Shown: piece after piece, positions 1-9,856 of the stretch
How the letters are laid out: the number at the start of each line of letters is the position of its first letter
Numbering within the stretch: position 1 is the first letter of the stretch
NCBI RefSeq assembly: GCF_000949455.1
Contig: NZ_JXXK01000020.1
Location: 1 to 64,000 of the forward strand
Length of the DNA stretch: 64,000 nt
Direction: 5' to 3'
Origin: Ruthenibacterium lactatiformans
Lineage (GTDB): Bacteria; Bacillota; Clostridia; Oscillospirales; Ruminococcaceae
Notes under the pieces: model-generated
What the model saw: only the letters and a program-made list of their open reading frames with translations
What the model was told of the DNA's origin: nothing
Databases searched by the model: none
Translations under genes and position numbers: made by a program

Positions 1-27
1 CACCTCTCCCCCTAGTATAAATTTACC

Positions 28-56
28 GGCTGGGAAGAAAAGTTATCTACCAGCCG
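28..56. promoter_or_regulatory. Inverted repeat upstream of parM-like gene
   Basis: CGGCTGG at 28-34 pairs with CCAGCCG at 50-56 across a 15-base AT-rich loop, in the short leader before the ParM-like gene. Type II partition systems keep their centromere and operator (parC) just upstream of parM, so this may be part of it. No iterated direct repeats typical of parC are seen, and the window starts too close to judge. Confidence 0.35.
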
Positions 57-106
57 TTTACATAGATCCGCAAATTTCAACGAAAAACGAAAGTGAGGCA
101 AAACCC

Positions 107-1030
107 ATGAACATTGGCATCGATCACGGCTATTATGCCATCAAGACGCGGCATTGTTCTTTCCCAGCCGGTCTTACAGCCTACGGCAGCCACGAACCTT
201 ACACCCGCCAGGGACTCCTTGAGTTCGGCGGGTGTTTTTTTGTTTGTGGAACCGGACGGCAGCCGATCCAGCGCGACAAAACCATCAACGACAACTACTA
301 CCTGCTGACGATGGCTGCATTGGCACAGGAAATCCGCAGCCGGGACGCACCAACCGAGTGTACGGTGCGGATCGCGGCGGGGCTGCCGCTGACCAGCTAT
401 GGCCGGGACAAGCCGAAGTTTCGCAGCTATCTGCTTCGTCCCTCCCAGCCGGTCCAGTTCTGCTACGAAGGCGTGGAATACAGCATCACTATCGCGGATG
501 TGCAGTTGTTTCCCCAGGGCTTTGCGGCCCTGATGGCTGAGCCGGATCTGTTGACCGACGAACCGTCGCTGCTGCTCATGGACATTGGCGGCTGGACGGT
601 GGATCTGATGCGGATCGACAACGCCCTGCCGGTAGCAGAAACGGCGCACAGCCTGGAACTTGGGATGATTCGTTGCATCGACGAGATCCGGGAACGTGTC
701 CGTCAGGAAACAGGTCTTTCGCTTACTGATGCCCAAATCGAACAGATGCTGGCGGGCCAGCCCTGCAGCCTGGCTGACGAGGTGCGCAGCATCGTGAACA
801 AACAGGGGCGGCTGTATACCGAGCGGTTGTTCTCCGCAGTCATGGAAGCGGGCTTCGATCTTCACGCCATGCCTCTGGTCATGCTGGGTGGCGGGGCCTG
901 CATCGTGAACCGTCACGTCAGCCCCAAAGACGGCCTGTGTCGGGTTATTCCGCTGCTGGACGACCGGGTGAACGCCATCGGTTTTGAGCGCGCCTTGGGC
1001 CGCGTTCAGGGCACGGTGAGCGAGGGGTGA
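107..1030 (+). CDS. parM: ParM/StbA-like actin-family partition ATPase
   Basis: This 307-residue protein looks like a ParM-type actin-fold ATPase, which forms filaments that push plasmid copies apart. The N-terminal MNIGIDHGYYAIK stretch fits the phosphate-1 loop, DIGGWTVDL (about residues 160-170) fits phosphate-2, and LGGGACIV (about 264-271) fits the adenosine motif. A GAGG ribosome site precedes the ATG at 107. It overlaps the next gene by four bases (GTGA), as expected for a parM-parR pair. Such pairs are common on clostridial conjugative elements and suggest the element spends time as a circular replicating form. An intrinsic-terminator-like hairpin lies inside the first third of the gene. 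Confidence 0.85.
   Translation: MNIGIDHGYYAIKTRHCSFPAGLTAYGSHEPYTRQGLLEFGGCFFVCGTGRQPIQRDKTINDNYYLLTMAALAQEIRSRDAPTECTVRIAAGLPLTSYGRDKPKFRSYLLRPSQPVQFCYEGVEYSITIADVQLFPQGFAALMAEPDLLTDEPSLLLMDIGGWTVDLMRIDNALPVAETAHSLELGMIRCIDEIRERVRQETGLSLTDAQIEQMLAGQPCSLADEVRSIVNKQGRLYTERLFSAVMEAGFDLHAMPLVMLGGGACIVNRHVSPKDGLCRVIPLLDDRVNAIGFERALGRVQGTVSEG
201..241 (+). terminator. Terminator-like hairpin inside the parM-like coding region
   Basis: ACACCCGCC (201-209) pairs perfectly with GGCGGGTGT (227-235) and runs straight into seven T residues (235-241). It has the form of an intrinsic terminator but lies in frame within the ParM-like gene about 100 bases after its start. It could attenuate transcription when translation is slow, or be a coincidence of a GC-rich coding sequence. 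Confidence 0.4.
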
Positions 1031-1305
1031 AACGGCCACAATTTGTATTCAGACCCACACTGAGCAATCCAGACCACCGGAAAGCGTGGGAAAGACTACA
1101 AGAAATACCAAAAGGCCAGCGTAAGGACTTCTTGGTGAGAGCAATTCTAGCCGAGATGGAAACAGAGCAGCTCAAAAAAGAAATTCGTCAGGTGCTGCGA
1201 GAAGAATTGACTTCCAGAGAAGGCAAAACAGGCAATTACATACCGACTGCGGAGAAAGAGGTACCCAAACAAACGCTGGATTTTTTGGCATCGCTCTGCG
1301 ACTGA
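1027..1305 (+). CDS. Small ParR-like partner of the partition ATPase
   Basis: This 92-residue basic protein starts with GTG overlapping the TGA of the ParM-like gene (GTGA). Size, position and translational coupling fit the DNA-binding adaptor (ParR/StbB) of a type II partition system, which links the centromere to the actin filament. The N-terminal half carries basic residues (MKRPQFVFRPTL, then HRKAWERL) and the middle is a predicted amphipathic helix (MEQLKKEIRQVLREEL-like). No conserved motif proves the role, so it is inferred from context. The gene after it has its own ribosome site. Confidence 0.6.
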   Translation: MKRPQFVFRPTLSNPDHRKAWERLQEIPKGQRKDFLVRAILAEMETEQLKKEIRQVLREELTSREGKTGNYIPTAEKEVPKQTLDFLASLCD

Positions 1306-1450
1306 CAGATCAATCCCCATTGTTGCTTATGATGTATTTCTGGCACTATATTCGATGTGTTATCGTTGGTTTTAGTGAATAGCTTTCTGCTTGTGTTTGC
1401 AGTATGCTTTGCTTAGCCCAAGAGGAAAAGCACAAGAAAGGAGCCATAGC

Positions 1451-1999
1451 ATGAGCAAATTAACGGTAACACTTCCGGATGATCTGCACGCACAAATTCG
1501 GCAGGAACTGGAAGAACAGGGCATCACCACCGGCCAGTTCATCGAGATGGTGGTCACGAAATACTTTACGAAAGACAAGAAAGGAGCAACCAATATGGCA
1601 ACCAGAACCATCGCATTTCAGGTATCCGAGGAACTCTACCAGCGTATCAAAGACTACCTCAAGCACTACGAGGAAACCTACGGACGGAAGCTGAGCCAGA
1701 AAGACTTCATGGTCCAGCTCATTGAGGCCGAGCTTGACGCCGTCGACGAGGAAGCCGAGGCCGCAGCCGCGCAGAAGCAGGACCCCAGCGCGGAGATGAA
1801 CGAAACCGTGGGAGAAGATCCCGCGGAAGATCCGGCAGAGTCGGACGATGAAGATGAACCGGACGTCGATCAGGAGAACAACGACCCCGATGAGGACAGT
1901 GATACGGACGAGGAGACCAACACCGAGGAAGCCCCCGATGAAGCCACGGATGGCGAATCGGAGTACGGCGAAAGCGGTGATGCCTACACAGAAGAATAA
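1451..1999 (+). CDS. Ribbon-helix-helix-like protein with long acidic tail
   Basis: This 182-residue protein has two short N-terminal modules and a very acidic C-terminus. Residues 1-45 (KLTVTLPDDLHAQIRQELEE) resemble a ribbon-helix-helix or CopG-type domain. Residues 49-100 start MATRTIAFQVSEELYQRI, a second similar beta-helix unit, and the last 80 residues are mostly Asp and Glu. The ATG at 1451 was chosen for its AAAGGAG site; an upstream in-frame ATG at 1391 has none. A strong second site, AAGGAG at 1581-1586, sits eight bases before an in-frame ATG at 1595, so a shorter product may also be made. The function is unknown; DNA binding is an inference. Confidence 0.7.
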   Translation: MSKLTVTLPDDLHAQIRQELEEQGITTGQFIEMVVTKYFTKDKKGATNMATRTIAFQVSEELYQRIKDYLKHYEETYGRKLSQKDFMVQLIEAELDAVDEEAEAAAAQKQDPSAEMNETVGEDPAEDPAESDDEDEPDVDQENNDPDEDSDTDEETNTEEAPDEATDGESEYGESGDAYTEE

Positions 2000-2011
2000 C
2001 CATAACAGCCA

Positions 2012-2045
2012 GCCCCGCAGGTCAATAGCCTGCGGGGCATTTTTC
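2012..2045 (+). terminator. Intrinsic terminator after the acidic protein gene
   Basis: GCCCCGCAGG (2012-2021) pairs with CCTGCGGGGC (2029-2038) over a seven-base loop and is followed by ATTTTTC. It lies 13 bases after the stop of the acidic protein gene and separates the partition block from the methyltransferase gene. Confidence 0.85.
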
Positions 2046-2116
2046 ATATCTCTATGAAAGGGGGAATGCCTTTGCTTGTGCTCTAAATAACAACACCATC
2101 GACCAGAAAGGAGCGG

Positions 2117-3265
2117 ATGCGAAAGACCATTCACTATATTGATATGTTTGCCGGCATGGGCGGCTTTCGGGAGGGGCTGGCCAGAGCCGGCAATTTTGTT
2201 TGCATGGGACACTGTGAGATCGACAAATACGCCGACCGCAGCTATCGCGCTCTGTTTGACACGGAGGGAGAGTGGTTCATTGACGATGCCCGAAAAGCCG
2301 ATCCCGATACAATGCCCGACTTCGAACTGCTCTGCGGAGGATTTCCTTGCCAGGCTTTCAGCCTTGCCGGCAACCGACGAGGGTTCGGAGATCCTCGCGG
2401 CACTCTCTTCTTCGAGCTGGCCCGATTGGCTGAAGCCCGGAAGCCTCGCTATCTGCTGTTTGAAAACGTACCCGGCCTGCTTTCTCATGAGGGCGGACGG
2501 ACGTTTGCGACGATCCTCCATACGCTGGACAGACTGGGGTATGGTGTGGAATGGCAGGTGCTCAACAGCAAAGATTTCGGCGTCCCCCAGTCCCGCCGCA
2601 GGGTGTATCTTGTCGGATATCTTGATGAGCGATGTAGAGGAAAAATACTTCCTTTCACCACAGCAGCAGGAAATGCTCTTGCACAAGTTCGACCAGGCGC
2701 CCAGGGAGAACGAATCTATTCCCCAGACGGAATAAGCTGTACACTGGCTGCTCAGGCGGGAGGATTTGGAGGACGCACCGGTTTGTATGCTGTCGGATTG
2801 CCCATCAAAGAAGCGACCCGAAAAGGCTACAAGATGGCCTATGAAGGGGACAGCATCGACATCAGTTACTATAGCACCAATACCCGTCGCGGTAGGGTGG
2901 GACACAAAATTGCCCACACCCTCACCACCGGATCAACACAAGGGACACCATGCTTCATCGATATGAATCGTGATCCCCAAACCACCGAGATTGCCCGCTG
3001 CCTGACCGCAAAGCAGAACGGCGGGATTCGCAAGCATAAGAGAGAGGCTTCCGGGGTGCTGCACAATGGCCGAATCCGCCGCTTGACTCCACGGGAGTGC
3101 CTGCGTCTGCAGGGCTGGACAGATGAGCGCATCGACAAGGTGCTGGCCATTCAAAGCGACAATCAGATCTACAAACAGGCCGGAAATGGCGTGACGGTCA
3201 ATGTGGTGGAGGCCATCGGAAGGCGGCTGGCTGCGCTGGATGCCCAGCTCTACGGAAAAACATAA
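2117..3265 (+). CDS. DNA (cytosine-5) methyltransferase
   Basis: This 382-residue enzyme transfers a methyl group from SAM to C5 of cytosine in DNA. The ordered family motifs are visible: motif I FAGMGGFREG (11-20), motif IV GGFPCQAFS with the catalytic Cys78, motif VI ENV (116-118), motif VIII QSRRR (158-162), and a late GNGVTVNVVEAIG motif X. An AAAGGAG site precedes the ATG at 2117. No restriction nuclease gene lies beside it, so it is probably an orphan methylase that protects the element from host restriction. The recognition sequence cannot be read from the protein. A SAM synthetase and a second methylase lie downstream on the same element. Confidence 0.95.
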   Translation: MRKTIHYIDMFAGMGGFREGLARAGNFVCMGHCEIDKYADRSYRALFDTEGEWFIDDARKADPDTMPDFELLCGGFPCQAFSLAGNRRGFGDPRGTLFFELARLAEARKPRYLLFENVPGLLSHEGGRTFATILHTLDRLGYGVEWQVLNSKDFGVPQSRRRVYLVGYLDERCRGKILPFTTAAGNALAQVRPGAQGERIYSPDGISCTLAAQAGGFGGRTGLYAVGLPIKEATRKGYKMAYEGDSIDISYYSTNTRRGRVGHKIAHTLTTGSTQGTPCFIDMNRDPQTTEIARCLTAKQNGGIRKHKREASGVLHNGRIRRLTPRECLRLQGWTDERIDKVLAIQSDNQIYKQAGNGVTVNVVEAIGRRLAALDAQLYGKT

Positions 3266-3335
3266 ATCGCCATGGGACAGACCCTTGCCACAAAGCGGGG
3301 GCCTGTTTCTCTTACAGGAAAGGAGGCGTTTAATT

Positions 3336-3734
3336 ATGGGAATTCACGCGATTTCAACTGATAGTCTGCGCCGCATGAATGACAGCGAAGGATTGATCTT
3401 GCAAGGCTGTGGTGGCGATCTGCAGGAATGGCTGGACGGTATCAATGAGATGTTTACCGAAAACGGCATTCTTAAGGATGGCACCAAGTTTCAGGATATC
3501 TCTTCCTTCGAGTATGACGGCCTGACCTGTCTGCTCTATCCCTTTGAGGGCGTGAAGCTGGACGTCGGAAAACTTGCCATGTGGCGGATACAAACCCATG
3601 CAACTTTCGGCGGCACGTGGCTCTCGGATTTTGTTCCGAACCGTTTGGGTGGTTTTATCCCGGAAATAGGGCGACCGGCGGATGCGCCGGAAGTCCCCGC
3701 ACGACCTAAACCGAAAAGGCAACAGGAGCGGTAA
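3336..3734 (+). CDS. Hypothetical protein (132 aa)
   Basis: This gene has a strong AGGAGG site (3321-3326) before ATG 3336. The product is soluble, with the N-terminal stretch IHAISTDSLRRMNDSEGLIL, a central acidic region (EWLDGINEMFTENGIL) and a C-terminus rich in Pro, Lys and Arg. It has no signal peptide or membrane segment. I do not recognise the family. It lies between the DNA methylase and the adhesin gene, in a place where conjugative elements often carry small accessory or antirestriction proteins, but nothing here shows that role. Confidence 0.65.
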   Translation: MGIHAISTDSLRRMNDSEGLILQGCGGDLQEWLDGINEMFTENGILKDGTKFQDISSFEYDGLTCLLYPFEGVKLDVGKLAMWRIQTHATFGGTWLSDFVPNRLGGFIPEIGRPADAPEVPARPKPKRQQER

Positions 3735-3766
3735 CCCAAGATGCATTTGTAATAAAGGAGACAGTT

Positions 3767-6700
3767 ATGCCGAATCATTTTATTAAACTCTGGAAACGGG
3801 GGATGGCACTGCTGTTGGCAGGAGTTTTGCTGTTCAGCAATCTGAGCGGCTCTCTGGCATTTGCAGAATCCACCCCCTCGCAAGAAACCACAACGGCAAC
3901 TTCTGAAACCGCAGAAACAGCAGCGGAAGGAGCGCTGAGCGAACAAGCTCAGGCGTTTGTGGACGCTGTTGCGGCGATGAATCGTGACAGCATGGTGGCA
4001 GCCAGCAACGCCTGGGGGCTGGCGCATCAGGCATGGATGGCTGACCTGGACAACGCCGTGCTGGAGTCCAAGCTCAATGATGCCATTGCTGCGCAGGAAG
4101 AAGCCTGCGCACCGCTGTATGAAGCAGAGGATCTGTATAACCAGATCCCGGAAGCAGAACGCAGTGATGACCGTGTGCAAGACGCCTATGCCGTGTGGGC
4201 AGCTATTCTTGCAGCCACCTACGCCGCAATGGAAAACCCGGTTGCTACCGGAGCGGGTGGGGAACCGGACCTGGGCGAGATCACTGAGATGCTTTACGAC
4301 GATCTGCCGGATGCACCCACCGGAAGCTACATCGGCAGCATGGGGCTGCCCATTGCCACTGGTCAGACTCGTATTTCCGTTTCGGAATGGGTAACAGACC
4401 TGTACGACGGTGTGGATGCGCATATCGATGCTGAAGCACTGCACGCAGATGACCTGATCATTACAGTGGGCCGGGAACCTGGAGAAGAATATGCCATCGT
4501 TCCCTTGATGGTACAGGTCGAATACCCCGCCAATGGGAGCACATCGGAGATTCTCCTGCCGGAGGACGTGGTTCTCATGGACTTTGAGGGCCAACCGGCA
4601 GATGCAGATGAAATCGAATCCATTACCAAGACCGGCTACAAAGAAACTTCTGCTTTTGCCTCCGGTTTCTATGTGAAAGCCGACCATGACTTTTCAGTAG
4701 AATTTCGCTACAGTGCTCCGGATGGCACTGAACTGAGCAAGACCCTGCAGGTGAAATTGGGCGAGAGCAAGGCAGCCATGAAAACCGCGGCGAATGCCGT
4801 AGCCGGCACCTATGCTGCCGGACCCACACCCCCGTTTACCACCGGCAAGATCACCTCGATCAGCTTCGAGGGTGGAACGTGGCTGGTTTGGTTTAACGGC
4901 GTTGAGGCTTACTGCTGCAGCCATGGTCTGAATGGCCAGCCAACGGGTTGCCCAACCTATAGTTTTTCGTATGTGTCGCGGCTGGAACCCGGTCAATATA
5001 CGCCCGGTAACCACTATGCGAACCAGATCAATATATGGGGCGGGCTGGGACAGCTTTCGCTGAACCTGCTGGAAGAAAAGCACAACGGAACGACGGCAGC
5101 TACTTACGGTTTGGAGAGTGAAAACGCTGCAGACACAGCATATCGCTACTACGATGACGTTCAGCTGTGGATCATGGCCAACTATCCGAATAGCTTGGCC
5201 GCCCAAACCTATCGTGCTTCTGCCCAGGAGCTGTCCGAGCAGGGAACTGATAGCAAAGCCGCTACTTACTCTGGCGAAAACGGATACTATACCTATATCT
5301 ATAACCCGCCTGCCGGGTATGCCTGGCAGGTCATTGCCATTGTAGGCGAAGAAATTTCGGAGGAGGGTGGCGGTACGGATATCCCGGACGTACCCGACTC
5401 CGAATACTATTCCGCAAACTGGGTGGCCCCTGCGCAGTCCGCCAGCGGAAGCTTTGACGTGACCTTCACGATCAACGCCGATAAACAGCAGCTGGAAACC
5501 GGCGAGAAGGTAGATGGTGCCAAGATCACTGTGACGCCATCCAAAACGAGCGGCAGTATCGACGGTGGCAGCTGGCAGATGAGCCCCGCCGGCGCGCAGA
5601 CTATTACCACTTCCGGCCACACAAACGATGACAGCTATCAGAACAACGGCGGCGACGGTACAGTAACCTGGTCGGTGCATTATGAGGTCGGCAAGACCAG
5701 CACAACCACGCTTAGCGGCCAGGAAGGCCCCTACAGCAGCCAAGCCGAGGCGGATGCCGCTGCGGATGCAGCAAAAAACGCCGCCATTTCGCAGCTGCAG
5801 AACGAAGCGCAAGGCATGGTGGATGCAGCTATTGCAACCGCCCGTGCTGAGCTGGCGTCGATTCGCTTCTCCTACGATGAAGTAGAGATCCCGTATGGTT
5901 TCGAGGAATTCAATGGCAGTCTTGGTAGCCACCAGACTATCACCGTGCCTGCTGACAGTTCCAACGACTACATTATGAAAAACGATGAGTGGTCACTTCA
6001 GATCAACCTGAAAAAGGTGGACAGCGAAACTGGCCAACAGATTGCTGCCGATGCTGCTTACGAGGTCTATGAATGGGACACCGTGACGCAGAAGTATATC
6101 CCGTATGGTGGGTACAATCAGTACACGGTTGTCCGCAATGAGGATGGAACTTACTCTGTCTCAAACGGATCAGCGTATGCTGCCGGTGACCCAATCAAAA
6201 GCCGGACAATGTATTACACGCAGCGCAATGAAGGACGATTCCTTATTGTGGAAACCCGTGCCCCTTCTGGCTATTACGGCGATTGGACAGATGTGGAACA
6301 TCCCGGCACCGCAGGTACGCCTTTGGGCAAGCGGGGCTACTATATCGAAATCACCAAAGCCAACGACGGTAGCGTAATCTGGTTGGACAATACAGATTAC
6401 AATGCCGACATCGCCTTCGAATACACTGGCGGCACAAAACTGTTGACCTCCGGCGGTGTGGAAGCCACTGTGACGATCAGCGATGAAAAGAAAGATGCTA
6501 CCCGTGTCTATAAGACCGACAGCACCGGCCTCGCAAACAACGAGGACAGCTACACGATGACTCCGAAGGATGGCAACTTCCAGAATGATCGCGTTTTGGG
6601 CGAGATTATTCTGACGAAATCAGATCTGGATCAGCTGCGACAGAATACACCCCGCAGCGCCAGCAGTTCTGCAGTATCCGGTACCGCACCTCACGGTGAA

Positions 6701-9700
6701 GCCAGCATCGAAGGGGCCGTGTACGATCTTTACGCGGCTGCGGATATTCAGCATCCTGACGGTGTGGCCGGGGTGGTTGATTACAGCAAGATTGTGGACA
6801 GTAGTGGTAAGCCTATCTGGCATACCACTGTGCGTACCAACAATGGCTGGGATGAGAGTTATCTTCCCATTCTTGCCAAAGACCATTTGGTGGCCAGCGC
6901 CGAGATCAAGGATGGAAAGCTGGTGTTCGGAAACCTTTATCTTGGTCGGTATTATCTGGTTGAACGCGCTACCGGTATTGTCCTGCCGGTGGATACCAAC
7001 AGCAAGTTCTACATCACCGGACAGTACCCGGAACTGAACCGTGAGCTGGAGCCGACCGGCCAGTATTCTCCCCTGGAACAGTCCGATGGTGAGTATACCG
7101 ACTATATCTATAAGAATCTATACTCCGCTGTGGCAGAGGGCCGTGCGCTGGACGGCAGCAAAACCTACGATGGCTACTACCTGAGCTACGCCGAAGGGTA
7201 CCTCTGCGATGAGGTCAATCACTATCAGACCCTGTCCTATGGCGATGAGTCCGGGTATGTGATCCGTGAGAGTGAGCACAGCCTGGATGCAGTGCTGAAG
7301 GGCGGCTTCGAACTGCGCAAGCTGGTGAGCACCACCGGCCCGGGCAGCCCCGCTCCCAAGCTGGAAGGTGCAGGCTTCACCATTTACCGCATCCCCGATC
7401 TGAGCAAGGCGGATCAGTTTACCCGCAACCCGGACGGTAGCTACAACATCCAGAGCGTGTTGGACGCCTACCGCAAGGACAATTACGATAACGAAACCCT
7501 CAAATATGATTTCAGTCAGGAGAGTCAGGCCGTAGCGCGGATGTTTGAGAGCGACACCGATCTGGTGTATGCCTACAATGCGACCCTGACTGAAGCGGGC
7601 GACAATGCCAACGGCAGCGGTCTCGGCTGGGTGCCCACCGGCACGACCAATGAGTATCGTCTCGATGAGATCTTCACCAACGAGGGAGGTGTGTTCCGAG
7701 TGACTGGCCTTCCCTATGGGCAGTATCTTGTCGTTGAGTCCACCATCCCGAAAGATGTATTCCAATGCAATCCCTTTGGCTTTACGGTGGACAGCACTAC
7801 TCCGCAGAGCGTCATGTGCCAGCCCAACGGAAGTGTGACCGAACCCAGCAACAGTTACCTGACTTATAACATCCTCGATGAGGAAATGGAAGGTTATCTG
7901 AAACTGATCAAGGTGGATGCCGAAACCGGCAAGGCAGTCAAACTGGCCAACACCTCTTTCGCCATCTATATGCTGCATGAGGATGGAACCAAAGAGCGCC
8001 TGTCCATGGTCGATCCCAGCAGCGGTGATCCAACCGAGAAAACCAACGTGTTCTATACCGACAGCGAGGGCCGCATGAAAACCCCCGAAAAACTGCCCCT
8101 GGGCCGATATGAGGTCGTGGAACTGGAAGGCCCCAACGGCTTCTTCAACGATGAGCAGTATTCGGTGGAGTTTGAGATCTCTTCCGACTCGGCGTGGGAA
8201 GTGATTGGTAATGCTGTCAACGACATGGATGAGTATATCCTTACCCAGGAGTACATCAACCATGAGACCTTGGGCAGGTTGACCATCCGCAAGACGGGCC
8301 CTGTTCTGACCGGCTGGGAAGAAGAAAATAGCGACCTGATCGATCCGCAGTTTAGCGGAGAGGCGTGGCCCGGCCACTTTGTTTACGAGGATCGGCCCAT
8401 CCCTTACGCCGAATATACCATCACAGCCAATGAGGACATTTACACCCAGGATCATCAGGTGGATGCCAACGGCAACCGGACCCTTTGGTATGCCAAAGGC
8501 GATGTAGTTGCAGTCGTACAGACGGGCGATGGTACCAGCGATATCGTTACATTCGCACCCGGCCGCACCAATTCCACCTATGATTTCCTTTCGATTGTCC
8601 ACGATGGAACCGTAGGCGAAGTGACAGTGACGCTGCCTCTTGGCAGTTACCACATTGAGGAAACCAATGCGCCGTATGGTTATGTTGGCACCAAGCAGAG
8701 CTACGATGTGGTATTTTCGTGGGATGTCCAAACCAACAGTGTAGTTATGGCTCAAAGCATTACCTCTACCGATGAGGAAGGCAATGCATCCACGGATACC
8801 TTTGAGGTTGTCAACGCGGATGAGGCCACCGCCGAACAGGTAGAGGCGCAGGTCCTCAAGTTCTACAACGAGAGGGTCAAAACGGAACTCACCGTCTGCA
8901 AGCGGGACGTCAAAATGGATACGCTGGTTGCCGGTGCTGTCTACAACCTGTATACGGTGGATGATATCTACAATGGCTCTGGCGAGCTGCTGTTTCATGC
9001 AGGGGATCTGATCGCAACCTCGGCTCCTACCGACTCCGAAGGGCGCACTACGTTCACCTGCGATCTGCCGCTGCGGGGGCTCTACTATGGCATGAGCAAC
9101 GTGCAGATTCCTGAAAACACCACTGCCAACAGCGGACGCTATCTGCTTCGTGAGCTGCGCGCACCGGAAGGATACTACCTTGATGCACCCGACCAGGAGC
9201 TGGCCTTCATCTATGCCGGCAGCAGTACGCCCGTGGTGGAACTTGAGCAGACCTTCAAAAACGATGCCACCTCTTTCTATGTATCCAAGCGGGCGCTTAC
9301 CGGTGACGACGAGCTCCCCGGTGCAACGCTTACCATCCAGGACAAGGACGGCAATGTAGTGCGCCAGTGGGTCAGCGGCGACAAGCCCACCGAAATCCGC
9401 GGACTGAAATTTGATACGGTTTACACTCTGGTGGAGACCGCCGCGCCCAACGGGTATGAAGTGGCAGAAAGCATCCGGTTCAAGCTGTTACAGAGCAAGG
9501 ATGAAAACGGCGACCTGCTCAATGCGGCGGATGTCTATGTCTGCACCGGCAAAGACTGGCTGATCTTTGACCATTGGGAAAAGCTGGAGGACGGCATGGT
9601 CATTATGCGCGATGCCCCCAGCCCTGAGACTCCTCCCACACCGGATAATCCGACTCCGACTCTTACTCCGGAACAGCCGGTCAGTACTCCTGCCCCCACA

Positions 9701-9856
9701 CCGGCACCGTCTGTCCCTGTCCTTCCTCAGACCGGTGATATTCCGTGGCTTCCTGCAGTCCTGTTCGGAACAGGGGTGGCGGCAGCCATGGGCTTGGGAC
9801 TGATTCGGAAGAAGAAACACACTGGAGAGCAAAACAGCCAGAGTAAAGAAAAATGA
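3767..9856 (+). CDS. Giant sortase-anchored adhesin with thioester-like and SpaA/Cna_B domains
   Basis: This 2029-residue surface protein starts with a signal peptide (basic KLWKRG, a hydrophobic core, predicted cut after Ala33). It ends in a Pro/Thr-rich stalk, LPQTG at 1986-1990, a membrane segment and RKKK, so it should be linked to peptidoglycan or built into a fibre. Residues 355-520 resemble a thioester adhesin domain: Cys383/Cys384 in EAYCCSHG and Gln466 in VQLWI fit the Cys-Gln pair. At least seven SpaA/Cna_B-like units begin near 745, 945, 1179, 1376, 1502, 1706 and 1836, each with an early Lys and often a late Glu-containing motif such as YEVVELEGP, suggesting isopeptide cross-links. 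The sortase gene overlaps its stop by four bases. It probably mediates cell contact during mating or host attachment. Confidence 0.93.
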   Translation: MPNHFIKLWKRGMALLLAGVLLFSNLSGSLAFAESTPSQETTTATSETAETAAEGALSEQAQAFVDAVAAMNRDSMVAASNAWGLAHQAWMADLDNAVLESKLNDAIAAQEEACAPLYEAEDLYNQIPEAERSDDRVQDAYAVWAAILAATYAAMENPVATGAGGEPDLGEITEMLYDDLPDAPTGSYIGSMGLPIATGQTRISVSEWVTDLYDGVDAHIDAEALHADDLIITVGREPGEEYAIVPLMVQVEYPANGSTSEILLPEDVVLMDFEGQPADADEIESITKTGYKETSAFASGFYVKADHDFSVEFRYSAPDGTELSKTLQVKLGESKAAMKTAANAVAGTYAAGPTPPFTTGKITSISFEGGTWLVWFNGVEAYCCSHGLNGQPTGCPTYSFSYVSRLEPGQYTPGNHYANQINIWGGLGQLSLNLLEEKHNGTTAATYGLESENAADTAYRYYDDVQLWIMANYPNSLAAQTYRASAQELSEQGTDSKAATYSGENGYYTYIYNPPAGYAWQVIAIVGEEISEEGGGTDIPDVPDSEYYSANWVAPAQSASGSFDVTFTINADKQQLETGEKVDGAKITVTPSKTSGSIDGGSWQMSPAGAQTITTSGHTNDDSYQNNGGDGTVTWSVHYEVGKTSTTTLSGQEGPYSSQAEADAAADAAKNAAISQLQNEAQGMVDAAIATARAELASIRFSYDEVEIPYGFEEFNGSLGSHQTITVPADSSNDYIMKNDEWSLQINLKKVDSETGQQIAADAAYEVYEWDTVTQKYIPYGGYNQYTVVRNEDGTYSVSNGSAYAAGDPIKSRTMYYTQRNEGRFLIVETRAPSGYYGDWTDVEHPGTAGTPLGKRGYYIEITKANDGSVIWLDNTDYNADIAFEYTGGTKLLTSGGVEATVTISDEKKDATRVYKTDSTGLANNEDSYTMTPKDGNFQNDRVLGEIILTKSDLDQLRQNTPRSASSSAVSGTAPHGEASIEGAVYDLYAAADIQHPDGVAGVVDYSKIVDSSGKPIWHTTVRTNNGWDESYLPILAKDHLVASAEIKDGKLVFGNLYLGRYYLVERATGIVLPVDTNSKFYITGQYPELNRELEPTGQYSPLEQSDGEYTDYIYKNLYSAVAEGRALDGSKTYDGYYLSYAEGYLCDEVNHYQTLSYGDESGYVIRESEHSLDAVLKGGFELRKLVSTTGPGSPAPKLEGAGFTIYRIPDLSKADQFTRNPDGSYNIQSVLDAYRKDNYDNETLKYDFSQESQAVARMFESDTDLVYAYNATLTEAGDNANGSGLGWVPTGTTNEYRLDEIFTNEGGVFRVTGLPYGQYLVVESTIPKDVFQCNPFGFTVDSTTPQSVMCQPNGSVTEPSNSYLTYNILDEEMEGYLKLIKVDAETGKAVKLANTSFAIYMLHEDGTKERLSMVDPSSGDPTEKTNVFYTDSEGRMKTPEKLPLGRYEVVELEGPNGFFNDEQYSVEFEISSDSAWEVIGNAVNDMDEYILTQEYINHETLGRLTIRKTGPVLTGWEEENSDLIDPQFSGEAWPGHFVYEDRPIPYAEYTITANEDIYTQDHQVDANGNRTLWYAKGDVVAVVQTGDGTSDIVTFAPGRTNSTYDFLSIVHDGTVGEVTVTLPLGSYHIEETNAPYGYVGTKQSYDVVFSWDVQTNSVVMAQSITSTDEEGNASTDTFEVVNADEATAEQVEAQVLKFYNERVKTELTVCKRDVKMDTLVAGAVYNLYTVDDIYNGSGELLFHAGDLIATSAPTDSEGRTTFTCDLPLRGLYYGMSNVQIPENTTANSGRYLLRELRAPEGYYLDAPDQELAFIYAGSSTPVVELEQTFKNDATSFYVSKRALTGDDELPGATLTIQDKDGNVVRQWVSGDKPTEIRGLKFDTVYTLVETAAPNGYEVAESIRFKLLQSKDENGDLLNAADVYVCTGKDWLIFDHWEKLEDGMVIMRDAPSPETPPTPDNPTPTLTPEQPVSTPAPTPAPSVPVLPQTGDIPWLPAVLFGTGVAAAMGLGLIRKKKHTGEQNSQSKEK

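Noticed and set aside
7118..8998. 626-codon minus-strand frame
   Set aside because: It is antisense to the adhesin gene, whose repeat domains and anchor are unmistakable; no start site or motif is seen on the minus strand.
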